A stretch of 64,000 nt of DNA from positions 372,001 through 436,000 of the forward strand of contig NZ_JALBUF010000001.1 of the NCBI RefSeq assembly GCF_022606465.1, written 5' to 3'. Numbering within the stretch: position 1 is the first letter of the stretch; each line of letters begins with the position of its first letter. Positions 36,561 to 46,015 of this stretch are shown one piece after another. A program made the translations under genes and the position numbers. This stretch comes from Sulfoacidibacillus ferrooxidans (GTDB taxonomy: Bacteria > Bacillota > Bacilli > Alicyclobacillales > SLC66). The notes below the pieces were generated by a model. That model had not been told where the DNA came from, did no database searches, and saw only the letters and a list, made by a program, of their open reading frames with translations.

Positions 36561-39023
36561 TCAGAACTGATAAAGTGCAAGAAACCATAGACTTGTAGCA
36601 AATAATATGATTGTGGCTACTCGTCTGATATAGCGCAATGGTGAGAAGCCTGTCACTCGCAGCGAGTTTCCAAGCACAAAGGCACTGGATAATAGCATGG
36701 CAAGAGCCGCCATTGCAGGAGAAGCGATACCTGTCACCGCAAGCATTTGAGCGATGATATTGTAACCGATCGCCCACAATAAATTTTGGCGAATCACAGC
36801 GGTTGTCATGCGCGCAATGTAAAACGTGATGGGGATTGCGGCAATATTATTGTGTGCGAGAACTAAGTGACCAGCTTCTAGTGCAATATCCGCACTAGAT
36901 CCCATGGCTATCCCAAGATCTGCGGCGACTAATGCTGGAGAATCATTGACGCCATCACCAATAAAAGCAACGTGCTTTCCATCTTCTTTCAACAAGTGAA
37001 CAAGTTGCGATTTTTCAAGCGCAGTTTGTCGACCTGCATACTCTGTGATCCCGATCGCATGTGCCATTTGCGAGGTTGCCCTCTCTGAATCGCCACTGGC
37101 TATTGACACACTCATACCAGCTTTTCGAAGTTCCGCGATCACAGCATGTATGTCTTGTCGCAATTCGTCAGATAAACTAATGACCCCACAAAGGACTTCA
37201 TCCATAAGAACATAGATGATCGTAAAGCCTGCATTTTGCCATTTTTCAATGCGTTCCCTCCACTGAACTGGAACTGTATCTTTTTCAACACATGCACCGA
37301 CGCGAAGCACATGTCCATCGATCACAGCTTCAATACCCATACTTGTGTGAGAGACAAAAGACGTAACCTGTTTCAATGGGATGTCTAATTCACGTGCTTT
37401 TCGTACCAAAGCGTCAGCGATGGGGTGTTCTGACGGAACTTCTGCAGAAGCTACCCATTGCAATAATGCAACATTCTCTACTGCAAGATAATCCTCTACA
37501 TGTAGTCTTCCTGTTGTGATGGTCCCAGTCTTATCAAAGACAACTTTCTCGATGCGCCCCGCCCGCTCCAGTGCATCTGGACTGCGCAACAATACCCCAT
37601 TTGTTGAAAGCCTTTGTGACGCACCCAATATTGCAAGAGGAGTTGCGATACTGAGCGCACAGGGACAACCAATGACAAGCACTGCAATGGCCCGCAATAA
37701 TGCTTGTGAAGGTGCCATATGTGCAATCAATTCCAAGTAGATCCACGTAGAAAGGGCAACCGTCAATACAAAAGGCACAAAGACACGTACGAGGCGATCG
37801 GCTAACCGATTCCAGTGTGAGTGACTCGCTTGTGCCAAGCGCACATACTGTGCAGTCTGTTCTAGTAAGGTGTCTGTTGTACGTATCACTTCTAGAATGA
37901 CTCTATGTCCAAATACGCGCGTCCCCGCGTAGATGAGATCGCGCACTCCTTTTTCCACACGTTTTGCTTCTCCAGTGAGAACGGACTCATCGACTGCAAC
38001 TTCACCTTTTACAATTTTTCCATCTACAGGTGACACCTCTCCGGAACTTAATACAAACTGCTCTTTACATTGCACATCGCACACGTTTTTAACGCTCTCA
38101 TACCCATCTTGTAGCACTCGCATCTCCTTTGGAATGAGTCGCTTGACTACATGAAGGACGCTTTGCGCGCGCTCTCTCGTGGCATATTCAAGATTGCGGC
38201 TCAATAGTAAAAAGGTAATGAGTAGCCCCACTGTATCAAAATATAAAAATTCTTGAGTTGTGAGTAAACTGACGACACTATACCCATACGCACAAACACT
38301 TCCAATAGAAACGAGTAGATCCATGGTAGGCACACGACTCTTGATACTTGCAAAAGCACCTCGTAAAAAAGGCCAACCACTATAAAATAAAACAACTGTT
38401 GCAAGAACAAGAAGTGTGTCCATCAATACATAGCGAACAGAAACGGGGAATAGCGGTAAATCTCCTGACCATATAGGAACACTTACCATCATCATGATGG
38501 CAGTGAGTATACATGCTACGAGAAACCTTCTCATTAATAGCGCTCCAGCTAGTACGTCGCCATGCATCTGTGCAATAGGATTGGCACGGTATCCAAGTTT
38601 CCCAATGTGCGTTTGCACCTGTTCTTGTGAAATCAGGCTCGCATCAAGAGAAATTTCTGCAATACTTTGAGTAAAATCAATTTTTGCAGCCATCACCCCT
38701 GTTTTCCGTAAGAGGACTTGTTCAATTAAAATAGCGCATGAAGGGCATGTAATCCCTTCAATACGAAGTTCTACATGCCGAGGATCAAGCGCTTGTAAAA
38801 CGGAACCTGTTGTGCGTTCAATATCTCCTTGCACACGATCCCAATTTAGCCCGGGTTGTTGCTTGAGAATCTCCACTTGTTCCGCTCCGAGGAAGTGATA
38901 TAATTCTTTGCATCCATGACAGCAAAAGATATGATGATCGGAAGGTATCGGCAACCACGCCATTTGTCCACACAAATCGCAGGAGCGAATACTCTGCCCA
39001 TTTTCCTCTATCCATTGGCTCAT
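36561..39023 (-). CDS. Cu+-transporting P1B-type ATPase (CopA2/FixI type)
   Basis: 820 residues. The N-terminus has a Cys-rich metal-binding domain (CDLCGQ, FCCHGC; PF12156 type), then a heavy-metal-associated domain with ITCPSCAILIEQ. Membrane part with the CPC ion motif VIGCPCALSIATP; phosphorylation site FDKTGTITTG; GDGVNDSPAL at the hinge. The N-terminal arrangement is typical of FixI/CopA2 pumps that export copper for oxidase assembly, which matches the ctaG-cox neighbours. ATG 39023 was chosen for GGGGGG upstream; the longer frame is less likely. Confidence 0.93.
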   Translation of the reverse strand: MSQWIEENGQSIRSCDLCGQMAWLPIPSDHHIFCCHGCKELYHFLGAEQVEILKQQPGLNWDRVQGDIERTTGSVLQALDPRHVELRIEGITCPSCAILIEQVLLRKTGVMAAKIDFTQSIAEISLDASLISQEQVQTHIGKLGYRANPIAQMHGDVLAGALLMRRFLVACILTAIMMMVSVPIWSGDLPLFPVSVRYVLMDTLLVLATVVLFYSGWPFLRGAFASIKSRVPTMDLLVSIGSVCAYGYSVVSLLTTQEFLYFDTVGLLITFLLLSRNLEYATRERAQSVLHVVKRLIPKEMRVLQDGYESVKNVCDVQCKEQFVLSSGEVSPVDGKIVKGEVAVDESVLTGEAKRVEKGVRDLIYAGTRVFGHRVILEVIRTTDTLLEQTAQYVRLAQASHSHWNRLADRLVRVFVPFVLTVALSTWIYLELIAHMAPSQALLRAIAVLVIGCPCALSIATPLAILGASQRLSTNGVLLRSPDALERAGRIEKVVFDKTGTITTGRLHVEDYLAVENVALLQWVASAEVPSEHPIADALVRKARELDIPLKQVTSFVSHTSMGIEAVIDGHVLRVGACVEKDTVPVQWRERIEKWQNAGFTIIYVLMDEVLCGVISLSDELRQDIHAVIAELRKAGMSVSIASGDSERATSQMAHAIGITEYAGRQTALEKSQLVHLLKEDGKHVAFIGDGVNDSPALVAADLGIAMGSSADIALEAGHLVLAHNNIAAIPITFYIARMTTAVIRQNLLWAIGYNIIAQMLAVTGIASPAMAALAMLLSSAFVLGNSLRVTGFSPLRYIRRVATIILFATSLWFLALYQF

Positions 39024-39078
39024 CGTATGACCCCCCTGTTCTGCATTCTGCTCTTCACTTGTGAGGTACGACAAATGA

Positions 39079-39630
39079 TCAAAAGGAATAGGGACTCAAA
39101 ATATTGACAACGCTCATCATCATGCCAATGACACTTATAAAAAGGCCAAACCAAGCATGTTGTTTCATCAACACTGTCCAGGATATCCCTGTTACTAATC
39201 CCATGCTATACAGCAGTACATCCGATTCAATGAGTAAAGTGCTATGTGTATCTACAAATTGATCGATCAGAATAACGCCCCAAAGCAGACTAACTGTCAT
39301 CCCAAGAACAATCACGATAGATGCTAATGAACGCAATAATGACTCACATTCACCTTCCGAACGCTGCGGTAATAATATTTGGATTATCCACTTTGAACGG
39401 CTCACTGCAAGTGGACCCACAAGCAGACCTAGCAATCCTCCTGCAAGAACTAAAAGCAAGTTACAAAAAGCATGGAGTACAATCGCCATTCGTTCATCCA
39501 ACGCACTGTACAAAGCTACAGTCCCACCAGACACCGCTACTACATAAAGAAGCAACGAGATGCTAAGAAGCGGGAAAATGGTTCGCTTAGATATTCCCTC
39601 CACAGTTTTAACCCTACCTTTATCAGCCAT
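39079..39630 (-). CDS. Multi-pass membrane protein, unknown
   Basis: 183 residues with about five hydrophobic helices and a short charged loop (QRSEGECESLL) in the middle. It is the first gene of the copper/oxidase cluster, 55 nt before the Cu+-ATPase. No family recognised. ATG 39630 has a poor ribosome site; GTG 39603, preceded by AGGTAGGG, is a possible alternative that would remove nine residues. The context suggests a role in copper delivery or oxidase biogenesis, by inference only. Confidence 0.65.
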   Translation of the reverse strand: MADKGRVKTVEGISKRTIFPLLSISLLLYVVAVSGGTVALYSALDERMAIVLHAFCNLLLVLAGGLLGLLVGPLAVSRSKWIIQILLPQRSEGECESLLRSLASIVIVLGMTVSLLWGVILIDQFVDTHSTLLIESDVLLYSMGLVTGISWTVLMKQHAWFGLFISVIGMMMSVVNILSPYSF

Positions 39631-39802
39631 ACTCTTGATTCAATCAATGGGTTATTCATCATCGTTTGTTATCATGCCCAACATTTATTCTGCTATCGTT
39701 TGCATGACATATGTAAAAAATTGTTCAAAAGGTATATGATGAAGAGTACTATAACCTTTATCCGTACATGTTAGGTGGAGTACATAGAAAGGAGAGAATC
39801 AT

Positions 39803-40594
39803 ATGCCTATTGCAAAAGTCAGAGACATGGAGATGTTTTATGAAGAACATGGTACAGGGGACCCGCTGTTGCTGATCATGGGGCTTGGCGGCAATCTTGA
39901 CTGGTGGGGAGATCCATTTTTACAAGCGTTAGCGGTACATTATCGCGTCATAGCATTTGACAATCGCGGTGTAGGACGATCACAACAAGTGGAAACTGGA
40001 TATACGATCGCTGAATTTGCAGATGATAGTGTGGCTTTACTCGATGCACTCCATATTCCTCAAGCACATATTCTTGGCATCTCAATGGGGGGCATGATCG
40101 CACAAGAAATCGCCCTCCAACATCCAGAACATGTAGTAAAACTCATCTTAGTCGCTACAAACTGCGGTGGACGCATGGCCATTCCTGCAGAATCACACGT
40201 TTTAGAGATGCTTGATCGCCGTAATACCACTGTTGAGGAATCCAAATCCAGACTCATGCAGGTATTATTTCCTCATGACTTCATCGAATCAAACGCAGAT
40301 TTTATTCATGAAAATTGGAAACAGGTAACGAAGAAACCAACGGCTGATGTTACGTTTGGCCGACAGTTACTAGCTATACGCGCATGGAGTAGTTGTGATC
40401 GGCTCTCCCAACTGAGTATGCCCACACTCATAGTACACGGATCTGCAGATATTCTCATCCCTCCTGCCAATGCAAAGTTACTTGCACAACACATTGCGCA
40501 CGCAACTTTACAACTCATAGAAGGCGCAGGACATGGCATCAATGCACAAAAACCAATAGAAACTGCTAAAGTCATCGTGGATTTTTTACAATAA
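39803..40594 (+). CDS. Alpha/beta hydrolase
   Basis: 263 residues with the full hydrolase-fold layout: oxyanion region IMGLGGNLDWWG, FDNRGVGRS, nucleophile elbow GISMGGMIA (Ser about residue 95), acid in HGSADILIP and the histidine in GAGHGINAQ. It resembles 3-oxoadipate enol-lactonase-like and esterase proteins, but the substrate cannot be set. AAAGGAGAG precedes ATG 39803 by seven bases. It stands alone, ended by a very strong terminator shared with the convergent yceI-like gene. Confidence 0.88.
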   Translation: MPIAKVRDMEMFYEEHGTGDPLLLIMGLGGNLDWWGDPFLQALAVHYRVIAFDNRGVGRSQQVETGYTIAEFADDSVALLDALHIPQAHILGISMGGMIAQEIALQHPEHVVKLILVATNCGGRMAIPAESHVLEMLDRRNTTVEESKSRLMQVLFPHDFIESNADFIHENWKQVTKKPTADVTFGRQLLAIRAWSSCDRLSQLSMPTLIVHGSADILIPPANAKLLAQHIAHATLQLIEGAGHGINAQKPIETAKVIVDFLQ

Positions 40595-40612
40595 AAGTAA
40601 TTGTTACACCAA

Positions 40613-40669
40613 AACGGCACAGACTCATATAAACTGCATCTTCTGCAGTTTATATGAGTCTGTGCCGTT
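40613..40669. terminator. Very strong bidirectional terminator
   Basis: A perfect 26-bp inverted repeat (40613-40638 with 40644-40669, loop TCTTC), followed on the + strand by ACTTGTTTTT. It separates convergent genes. Confidence 0.93.
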
Positions 40670-40682
40670 ACTTGTTTTTCAT

Positions 40683-41216
40683 TTACGCTTGTTTAATAAA
40701 CTCCATATCGATACTCAACTTCACACTCTCACCGACCAATACTCCGCCCGTTTCAAGTACAGCATGATAATTCAATCCAAAGTCTTTACGGTTCAGGTCC
40801 CCAGTTGCTGTTACGCCAATTCTTTCATTACCCCAAGGATCGTTTGCAGGACCTACTACCTCACAATCAAGTGTTACAAGATTGCTCACGCCACAGACAG
40901 TCAGTGTACCTTGAAGTGTATATTTCCCTTTCCCGTGATCGTTTAATTCAGTGCTCTTAAAAGTAATCTCAGGGAACTTATCGGTTTGAAAAAAATCGTC
41001 AGAACGAAGATGATTATCCCGATCTGCATTGTGTGTATCTATACTTTTTGCTTCGATCGTTGCAGTGATTTCTGCATTTTTTAAGTCAGCTGGATCAGCG
41101 TCCACCGAAGCACTAAAGTTTTCAAATGTACCTCGGACGTTAGATATCATCATATGACGAACGCTAAATGCGATACTGCTGTGTGTCTGATCGAGTACCC
41201 AATGTGACTTACTCAT
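40683..41216 (-). CDS. YceI-family lipocalin-like protein
   Basis: 177 residues of the YceI family, a beta-barrel that binds polyisoprenoids. Typical blocks are WVLDQTHSSIAFSVRHMMIS at the N-terminus, NADRDNHLRSDDFFQTDKFP in the middle and GDLNRKDFGLNY. There is no signal peptide, so it is cytosolic, as in many Gram-positive members. AGGGGGATATT precedes ATG 41216. The monocistronic gene has a clear promoter with a small inverted repeat (GAACG-N6-CGTTC, 41251-41266) in the leader. Confidence 0.93.
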   Translation of the reverse strand: MSKSHWVLDQTHSSIAFSVRHMMISNVRGTFENFSASVDADPADLKNAEITATIEAKSIDTHNADRDNHLRSDDFFQTDKFPEITFKSTELNDHGKGKYTLQGTLTVCGVSNLVTLDCEVVGPANDPWGNERIGVTATGDLNRKDFGLNYHAVLETGGVLVGESVKLSIDMEFIKQA

Positions 41217-41282
41217 AATATCCCCCTTATGTAGGTGTAATTTGAAAGAAGAACGTTATTTCGTTCAACCTTCACTTCACTT

Positions 41283-41311
41283 AGTATAGTAGCTTTATTT
41301 AATTTCGTCAA
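41283..41311 (-). promoter_or_regulatory. Sigma-A promoter of the yceI-like gene
   Basis: TTGACG (41306-41311), 17-bp spacer, TATACT (41283-41288) on the - strand. Confidence 0.82.
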
Positions 41312-41351
41312 TAAATTTCATTGTGCAAATTTAGCATGTGTATATTTTTAG

Positions 41352-42551
41352 TTATTGATCCACTCGTTCGATAATCGTAGCCACACCTTGACCGACTCCA
41401 ACACACAGTGTTGCAAGACCATAGCGTCCCCCAGCATCGTGAAGTTGTTGCGCAAGAGTACCTATGATACGTGCACCTGAACATCCCAGTGGATGACCTA
41501 ATGCGATCGCACCCCCGTGTGGATTCACTCGTTCTAGTGGAATTTGCAAATCGCGGATACAGGCAAGGGATTGTGCAGCAAACGCTTCATTTAACTCCAC
41601 CCAATCCATATCTGTGACATCCAACCCGGCTAAACGCAACGCTTTTTTTGTAGCTGGTATCGGACCAAGTCCCATCATCCGCGGACTGACTCCAGCCGAT
41701 GCCGAAACCACATACCGAGCGAGCGGACGCAAACCTAATTCCCGACCTTTTGTCTCCGATACTAGTAGCAATGCCGCTGCACCGTCGTTAATTCCAGATG
41801 CATTCCCAGCAGTCACTGTTCCTCCTTTGCGAAAAGCAGGGCGCAGTTCACTGAGCGATGCAAGCGTTGTGCTGGGACGTAAGTGCTCATCCTGTGAAAC
41901 AACTGTCTCTCCTTTGCGATCTCGCACAACGACAGGTGCAATTTCTTTTGCAAATACACCTTGCGACTGTGCTTTTGCAGCCTTTTGTTGACTAGCCAAA
42001 GCAAAAGCATCTTGTTCCTCACGCGAAATGCCATAATACTCTGCGACATTTTCAGCCGTTTCACCCATGCTTTCCATTGGGAAAGGAAACTTTTCATTGC
42101 CCATGCGCCAACCGAGTGTCGTATCCCACATTGTCTGATTGCCACGGACATACTCTGTATCTGGTTTCGGCATCACAAGTGGGGCACGTGTCATACTTTC
42201 TACACCGCCTGCAATTGCCATATGCATCTCCCCTAAAGCAATGGCACGTGCAGCTTGATTGACTGCTTCAAGTCCAGATGCACAGAGTCTATTTTGCGTG
42301 ACACCAGGTACATGTTCTGGTAGGCCAGCTAGCAACAAAGCCATTCGCGCAATGTTGCGATTATCTTCCCCTGCTTGATTGGCACAACCCAAAAATACTT
42401 CTTCTATTTCGGAGGAATCTACTTTTGCTCGCTCCAGAACTGCTTGTATGACGTGAGCTGCGAGATCATCCGGTCGCACTCGCTTTAGCACACCACCTTG
42501 TTTTCCAATAGGTGTCCGAACATACTCTACAATCCACACATGTTCCGCCAA
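41352..42551 (-). CDS. Acetyl-CoA acyltransferase (thiolase)
   Basis: 399 residues from TTG 42551, chosen because GAGGGG lies nine bases upstream and the protein then starts just before [13 protein letters not shown] as thiolases do; the longer frame runs back into the next gene. Active-site Cys in [13 protein letters not shown] (about residue 90), His in [16 protein letters not shown] and the second Cys in [11 protein letters not shown]. It cleaves 3-ketoacyl-CoA or condenses acetyl-CoA. The neighbour genes (acyl-CoA dehydrogenases, 3-hydroxyacyl-CoA dehydrogenase) point to beta-oxidation. Confidence 0.94.
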   Translation of the reverse strand: MAEHVWIVEYVRTPIGKQGGVLKRVRPDDLAAHVIQAVLERAKVDSSEIEEVFLGCANQAGEDNRNIARMALLLAGLPEHVPGVTQNRLCASGLEAVNQAARAIALGEMHMAIAGGVESMTRAPLVMPKPDTEYVRGNQTMWDTTLGWRMGNEKFPFPMESMGETAENVAEYYGISREEQDAFALASQQKAAKAQSQGVFAKEIAPVVVRDRKGETVVSQDEHLRPSTTLASLSELRPAFRKGGTVTAGNASGINDGAAALLLVSETKGRELGLRPLARYVVSASAGVSPRMMGLGPIPATKKALRLAGLDVTDMDWVELNEAFAAQSLACIRDLQIPLERVNPHGGAIALGHPLGCSGARIIGTLAQQLHDAGGRYGLATLCVGVGQGVATIIERVDQ

Positions 42552-42579
42552 GTTTATACACCCCTCATTTTCGCAATAA

Positions 42580-43731
42580 CTACTTACTATATTCCTTGCG
42601 CAATTGTGCTGCGATAATATTCTTTTGAATTTCTGATGTACCCTCATAGATCCGCGTAATCCGCGCATCACGATAAAATCTCTCAATCGGATAATCCGCG
42701 ATGTATCCAACCCCACCGTGTATCTGTACGGCCTTATCTGCAACGCGATTGTATACTTCGGATCCGTATAGTTTTAGCATGGCTGCTTCTTTAATCACAT
42801 TGAATCCTTGATCAGTCATCCATGCCACTCGATAGGTCATCCAGCGTAAACTTTCGATCTCAACTGCCATATCGGCTAAATAATGTTGAATAATTTGTTG
42901 TTCAAAAATCGGTTGACCAAATTGTTCGCGTTGTAGTGCGAAGGTCGTTGTTTGATCGAGCAAGTATTGGCAGGAGCCGAGTGCACGCGCCGCAAGACCT
43001 GCGCGGCCGTTAGCTAAGATCTTTAACGCATTGACATACCCCGCCCCTACTGCACCTAACACATTCTCCTCTGGTACTATCATATCCTCAAAGTACAACT
43101 GTGCTGTATGAGACCCATGCAACCCCATTTTCTTTTCAATACTCCCGACGTGAAAGCCAGGAAAATCCCTTTCTACAATAAATGAAGTGATCCCTTTTGC
43201 CCCCATACTCGGATCAGTTACTGCCATCACGGTAAACACGTAAGCATAGGGTGCGTTTGTAATATAAATCTTTTGCCCATGTACCCGATAATGGTCTCCT
43301 TCTTTCACAGCGGTGGTCGCAATAGCCGCCGCGTTTGACCCTGCTTGCGGTTCTGTTAAGGCAAATGCACCTAGCCACTTACCGCTCGCCATGTTCGGTA
43401 AGTAACGATGTTTTTGTTCCTCATTTGCAAACTCCACAATTCCAACTGAACCTATCCCGTTATGTGCGCCAAGAATGGTCGTGTACCCGTTAATTGTTTG
43501 CCCAAGCTCTTCAAACAACGCACACTTACCTACCATCGACAGCCCCATTCCACCGTACTCTTCCGGAATACTAAGTCCAAATAAACCAAGCTCCTTAGAT
43601 TTTTGCAACAGTGTGTCAGGAACTTGATTCTCTTCTTCAATCTGCATAGCTAGTGGTTCTACTTCGTGTTGAATAAAATCTCGAATCATGTCTTTCATTT
43701 TGTGTAATTCATCTGGCAACGAAAAATCCAT
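42580..43731 (-). CDS. Acyl-CoA dehydrogenase (first)
   Basis: 383 residues, an FAD enzyme that introduces the 2,3 double bond in acyl-CoA. Seen: [19 protein letters not shown] (about residue 122), [40 protein letters not shown] and the C-terminal [15 protein letters not shown] with the catalytic glutamate position. GAGGG lies eight bases before ATG 43731. It forms an operon with the thiolase, 28 nt apart, and is divergent from a second dehydrogenase. Confidence 0.94.
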   Translation of the reverse strand: MDFSLPDELHKMKDMIRDFIQHEVEPLAMQIEEENQVPDTLLQKSKELGLFGLSIPEEYGGMGLSMVGKCALFEELGQTINGYTTILGAHNGIGSVGIVEFANEEQKHRYLPNMASGKWLGAFALTEPQAGSNAAAIATTAVKEGDHYRVHGQKIYITNAPYAYVFTVMAVTDPSMGAKGITSFIVERDFPGFHVGSIEKKMGLHGSHTAQLYFEDMIVPEENVLGAVGAGYVNALKILANGRAGLAARALGSCQYLLDQTTTFALQREQFGQPIFEQQIIQHYLADMAVEIESLRWMTYRVAWMTDQGFNVIKEAAMLKLYGSEVYNRVADKAVQIHGGVGYIADYPIERFYRDARITRIYEGTSEIQKNIIAAQLRKEYSK

Positions 43732-43776
43732 TAGGCAACCCTCAAATCATGGTTTACTATGAAGTAGCTCAACTAA

Positions 43777-43806
43777 ACAATACACATTGTAAGAAAACGC
43801 TGTCAA
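43777..43806 (-). promoter_or_regulatory. Promoter of the acyl-CoA dehydrogenase-thiolase operon
   Basis: TTGACA (43801-43806), 18-bp spacer, TATTGT (43777-43782) on the - strand. Confidence 0.7.
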
Positions 43807-43834
43807 CAGTACTTGTACATGACCTCGATTCGAA

Positions 43835-43854
43835 GTACCATTATTTATAGGTAC
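43835..43854. promoter_or_regulatory. Palindrome in the divergent acyl-CoA promoter region
   Basis: GTACC-N10-GGTAC lies between the divergent fatty-acid operons, a plausible operator for a shared regulator such as a FadR/TetR-type repressor. No such regulator gene is adjacent. Confidence 0.4.
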
Positions 43855-43898
43855 ATCGTTCCAACATGTAACGCACTATGGAAAGGGGTTACCATGCA

Positions 43899-45098
43899 TT
43901 GTTAGATTTTTCATTAAGTCATGAGCAAACTCAATTACAATCGATGATGAAGAAATTTACGGAAACTGAAATTTTACCTTTTATTCGCACGTGGGACGAA
44001 GACCATCATTTTGAAATGCCTGTCGTCCATAAACTAGCAAAGCTTGGCCTCATGGGTGTTTGCATACCGGAGAAGTATGGTGGGGCTGGGATGGATTACA
44101 ACTCACTTGCGATCGTGTGTGAAGAACTAGAGTTTGGTGACACTGCGTATAGAACAGCTGTCTCCGTACACATTGGTCTTAATAGCATGACATTGCTGCA
44201 GTGGGGATCAGAAGAACAAAAACAAAAGTACCTTTTCCCACAAGCACAAGGCAAGAAACTAGGCGCCTTTGGCCTTACAGAGCCTGACGCAGGATCAGAT
44301 GCCGGATCTTTACGCACACGTGCCGTTCGTGACGGAGACTCCTATATCCTAAACGGGACAAAATTGTGGATCTCGATGGCAAGCTTCGCAGATCATTTTC
44401 TGATCTTTGCCAATGTCGATCCAACCAAAGGACATCGTGGAATTACTGCATTTATTGTCGAGCGCACTTTCCCTGGTGTAACGACGCGTCCCATACGCGG
44501 AAAACTAGGCATTCACGGGGGAGATACAGGAGAAATCATTTTAGAAGATGTGCGCGTACCACTTGCAAATCGCTTAGGTGAAGACGGCGAAGGTTTCAAG
44601 ATTGCGATGTCAGCTTTGGATAATGGCAGATTTACGGTTGCTGCAGGTGCGACTGGCTTGATTCGCGCATCTCTTTTCGCCTCTGTTCGATATGCCCATG
44701 AGCGCAAAACCTTTGGCGTACCTATTGCACAACATCAACTGGTGAAGCAGATGATTGCTAAGATGGAGGCTGGGTATCAAACATCGCAACTGCTTGTCTA
44801 TCGGGCTGGTTATTTAAAAAATAAAGGCGTACGCAATACGCGTGAGACATCACTTGCCAAATGGATCGCGTGTGATGCTGCCTTTGCAAGTGCCAATGAT
44901 GCCATTGAAATACACGGTGCCTCTGGTTACTCCAATGAATATCCTGTGGAACGTTTTTTACGCAACGCAAAAGCACTTGTCATTTATGAGGGAACGCGGG
45001 AAATTCACACACTCATGCAGGCCGATTATGCCCTTGCATTTCGCGAAGATCAACCACTCAATCGCATGCTTCCTGCATGGCATGAACGAGATGAGTAG
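43899..45098 (+). CDS. Acyl-CoA dehydrogenase (second, glutaryl-CoA-like)
   Basis: About 399 residues from TTG 43899, which has AAAGGGG ten bases upstream; the in-frame ATG 43878 precedes that site. Motifs FGLTEPDAGSDAGSLRT, KLGIHGGDTGEIILEDVRVP, EIHGASGYSNEYPVERFLRN and VIYEGTREIHTLMQADY. It differs clearly from the first dehydrogenase, so a different chain length or a branched/dicarboxyl substrate is likely. It is followed after 33 nt by 3-hydroxyacyl-CoA dehydrogenase. Confidence 0.92.
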   Translation: MLDFSLSHEQTQLQSMMKKFTETEILPFIRTWDEDHHFEMPVVHKLAKLGLMGVCIPEKYGGAGMDYNSLAIVCEELEFGDTAYRTAVSVHIGLNSMTLLQWGSEEQKQKYLFPQAQGKKLGAFGLTEPDAGSDAGSLRTRAVRDGDSYILNGTKLWISMASFADHFLIFANVDPTKGHRGITAFIVERTFPGVTTRPIRGKLGIHGGDTGEIILEDVRVPLANRLGEDGEGFKIAMSALDNGRFTVAAGATGLIRASLFASVRYAHERKTFGVPIAQHQLVKQMIAKMEAGYQTSQLLVYRAGYLKNKGVRNTRETSLAKWIACDAAFASANDAIEIHGASGYSNEYPVERFLRNAKALVIYEGTREIHTLMQADYALAFREDQPLNRMLPAWHERDE

Positions 45099-45131
45099 CA
45101 TCCATTACCATACAACACTAACTCTTGCGAG

Positions 45132-45995
45132 GTGATTAGTACGGAGGTTACACACATTACTGTAGTTGGGTCTGGCGTGATGGGACGAGGTATTGCCTAT
45201 GTGTCTGCGGTTGCCGGGTACAACACTGTATTACAAGATATCGCAGTCGAACAACTCGAACGAGCTTACGCTGAAATTGAAGCTACTGTAACTAAAGCTG
45301 TCACACGGAATCTTCTTACACAAGAAGAGGCTACGTCTGCTCTCGCAAGATTGACAACAACGACAGATCTACCAAAAGCTGTGGCCAAAGCAGATCTAGT
45401 CATCGAGGCTGTTATCGAAGAGATTGGGGTCAAAATAGATGTTTTTCGCACGGCAGATGCCTTTGCACCTGCCCATGCAATATTTGCTACAAATACTTCA
45501 ACCATGAGTCCAACAGAGATTGGAGCTAGTACAGGACGACCTGAAAAAACGATCGCCATGCATTTCTTCAATCCAGTACATAAGATGAAACTGATCGAAA
45601 TTGTACGTGGCCTTGACACATCTGACCAATGTTTTCAAACCATTTGCGATGTCGCAAGACAAATGGGTAAAGAAACCATTGAAGTGCATGAATTTCCTGG
45701 ATTTGTTACAAGCCGCATAAACTGTGTGATCGGCAACGAAGCGATGAAGATGGTGCAAGAAGGAGTCGCATCGCCTGCAGATATTGACAAGGCACTTCGT
45801 CTAGGACTCAATCACCCGATGGGACCACTAGAAATGGTCGATCTCGTCGGACTTGATGCGAGACTTCGCAACATGCAGTATTTACACGAAAAGTTAGGTG
45901 AAGTGTATCGTCCTGCTCCTATTTTAGAGAAGTATGTTAAAGCAGGTCGACTTGGTCGAAAAAGTGGCCAAGGTTTCTATACTTACCCGCAGTAA
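45132..45995 (+). CDS. 3-hydroxyacyl-CoA (3-hydroxybutyryl-CoA) dehydrogenase
   Basis: 287 residues, NAD+-dependent. Rossmann motif VVGSGVMGRGIAYVSAVAG at the N-terminus, FATNTSTMSPTEI, catalytic His in MHFFNPVHKMKLIEIV (about residue 140), FVTSRINCVIGNEA and the closing LGRKSGQGFYTY. The only canonical start, GTG 45132, overlaps its apparent ribosome site (GCGAGG), while a perfect GGAGG at 45143-45147 precedes an ATT codon 14 bases on. The start is therefore uncertain by about nine residues. It completes the beta-oxidation set with the thiolase. Confidence 0.93.
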   Translation: MISTEVTHITVVGSGVMGRGIAYVSAVAGYNTVLQDIAVEQLERAYAEIEATVTKAVTRNLLTQEEATSALARLTTTTDLPKAVAKADLVIEAVIEEIGVKIDVFRTADAFAPAHAIFATNTSTMSPTEIGASTGRPEKTIAMHFFNPVHKMKLIEIVRGLDTSDQCFQTICDVARQMGKETIEVHEFPGFVTSRINCVIGNEAMKMVQEGVASPADIDKALRLGLNHPMGPLEMVDLVGLDARLRNMQYLHEKLGEVYRPAPILEKYVKAGRLGRKSGQGFYTYPQ

Positions 45996-46015
45996 GATGA
46001 ACAAATGTCATCCAC

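Noticed and set aside
42552-42743. N-terminal extension of the thiolase
   Set aside because: The longer frame overlaps the end of the acyl-CoA dehydrogenase gene and lacks a ribosome site; thiolases start close to the segment encoded at TTG 42551.
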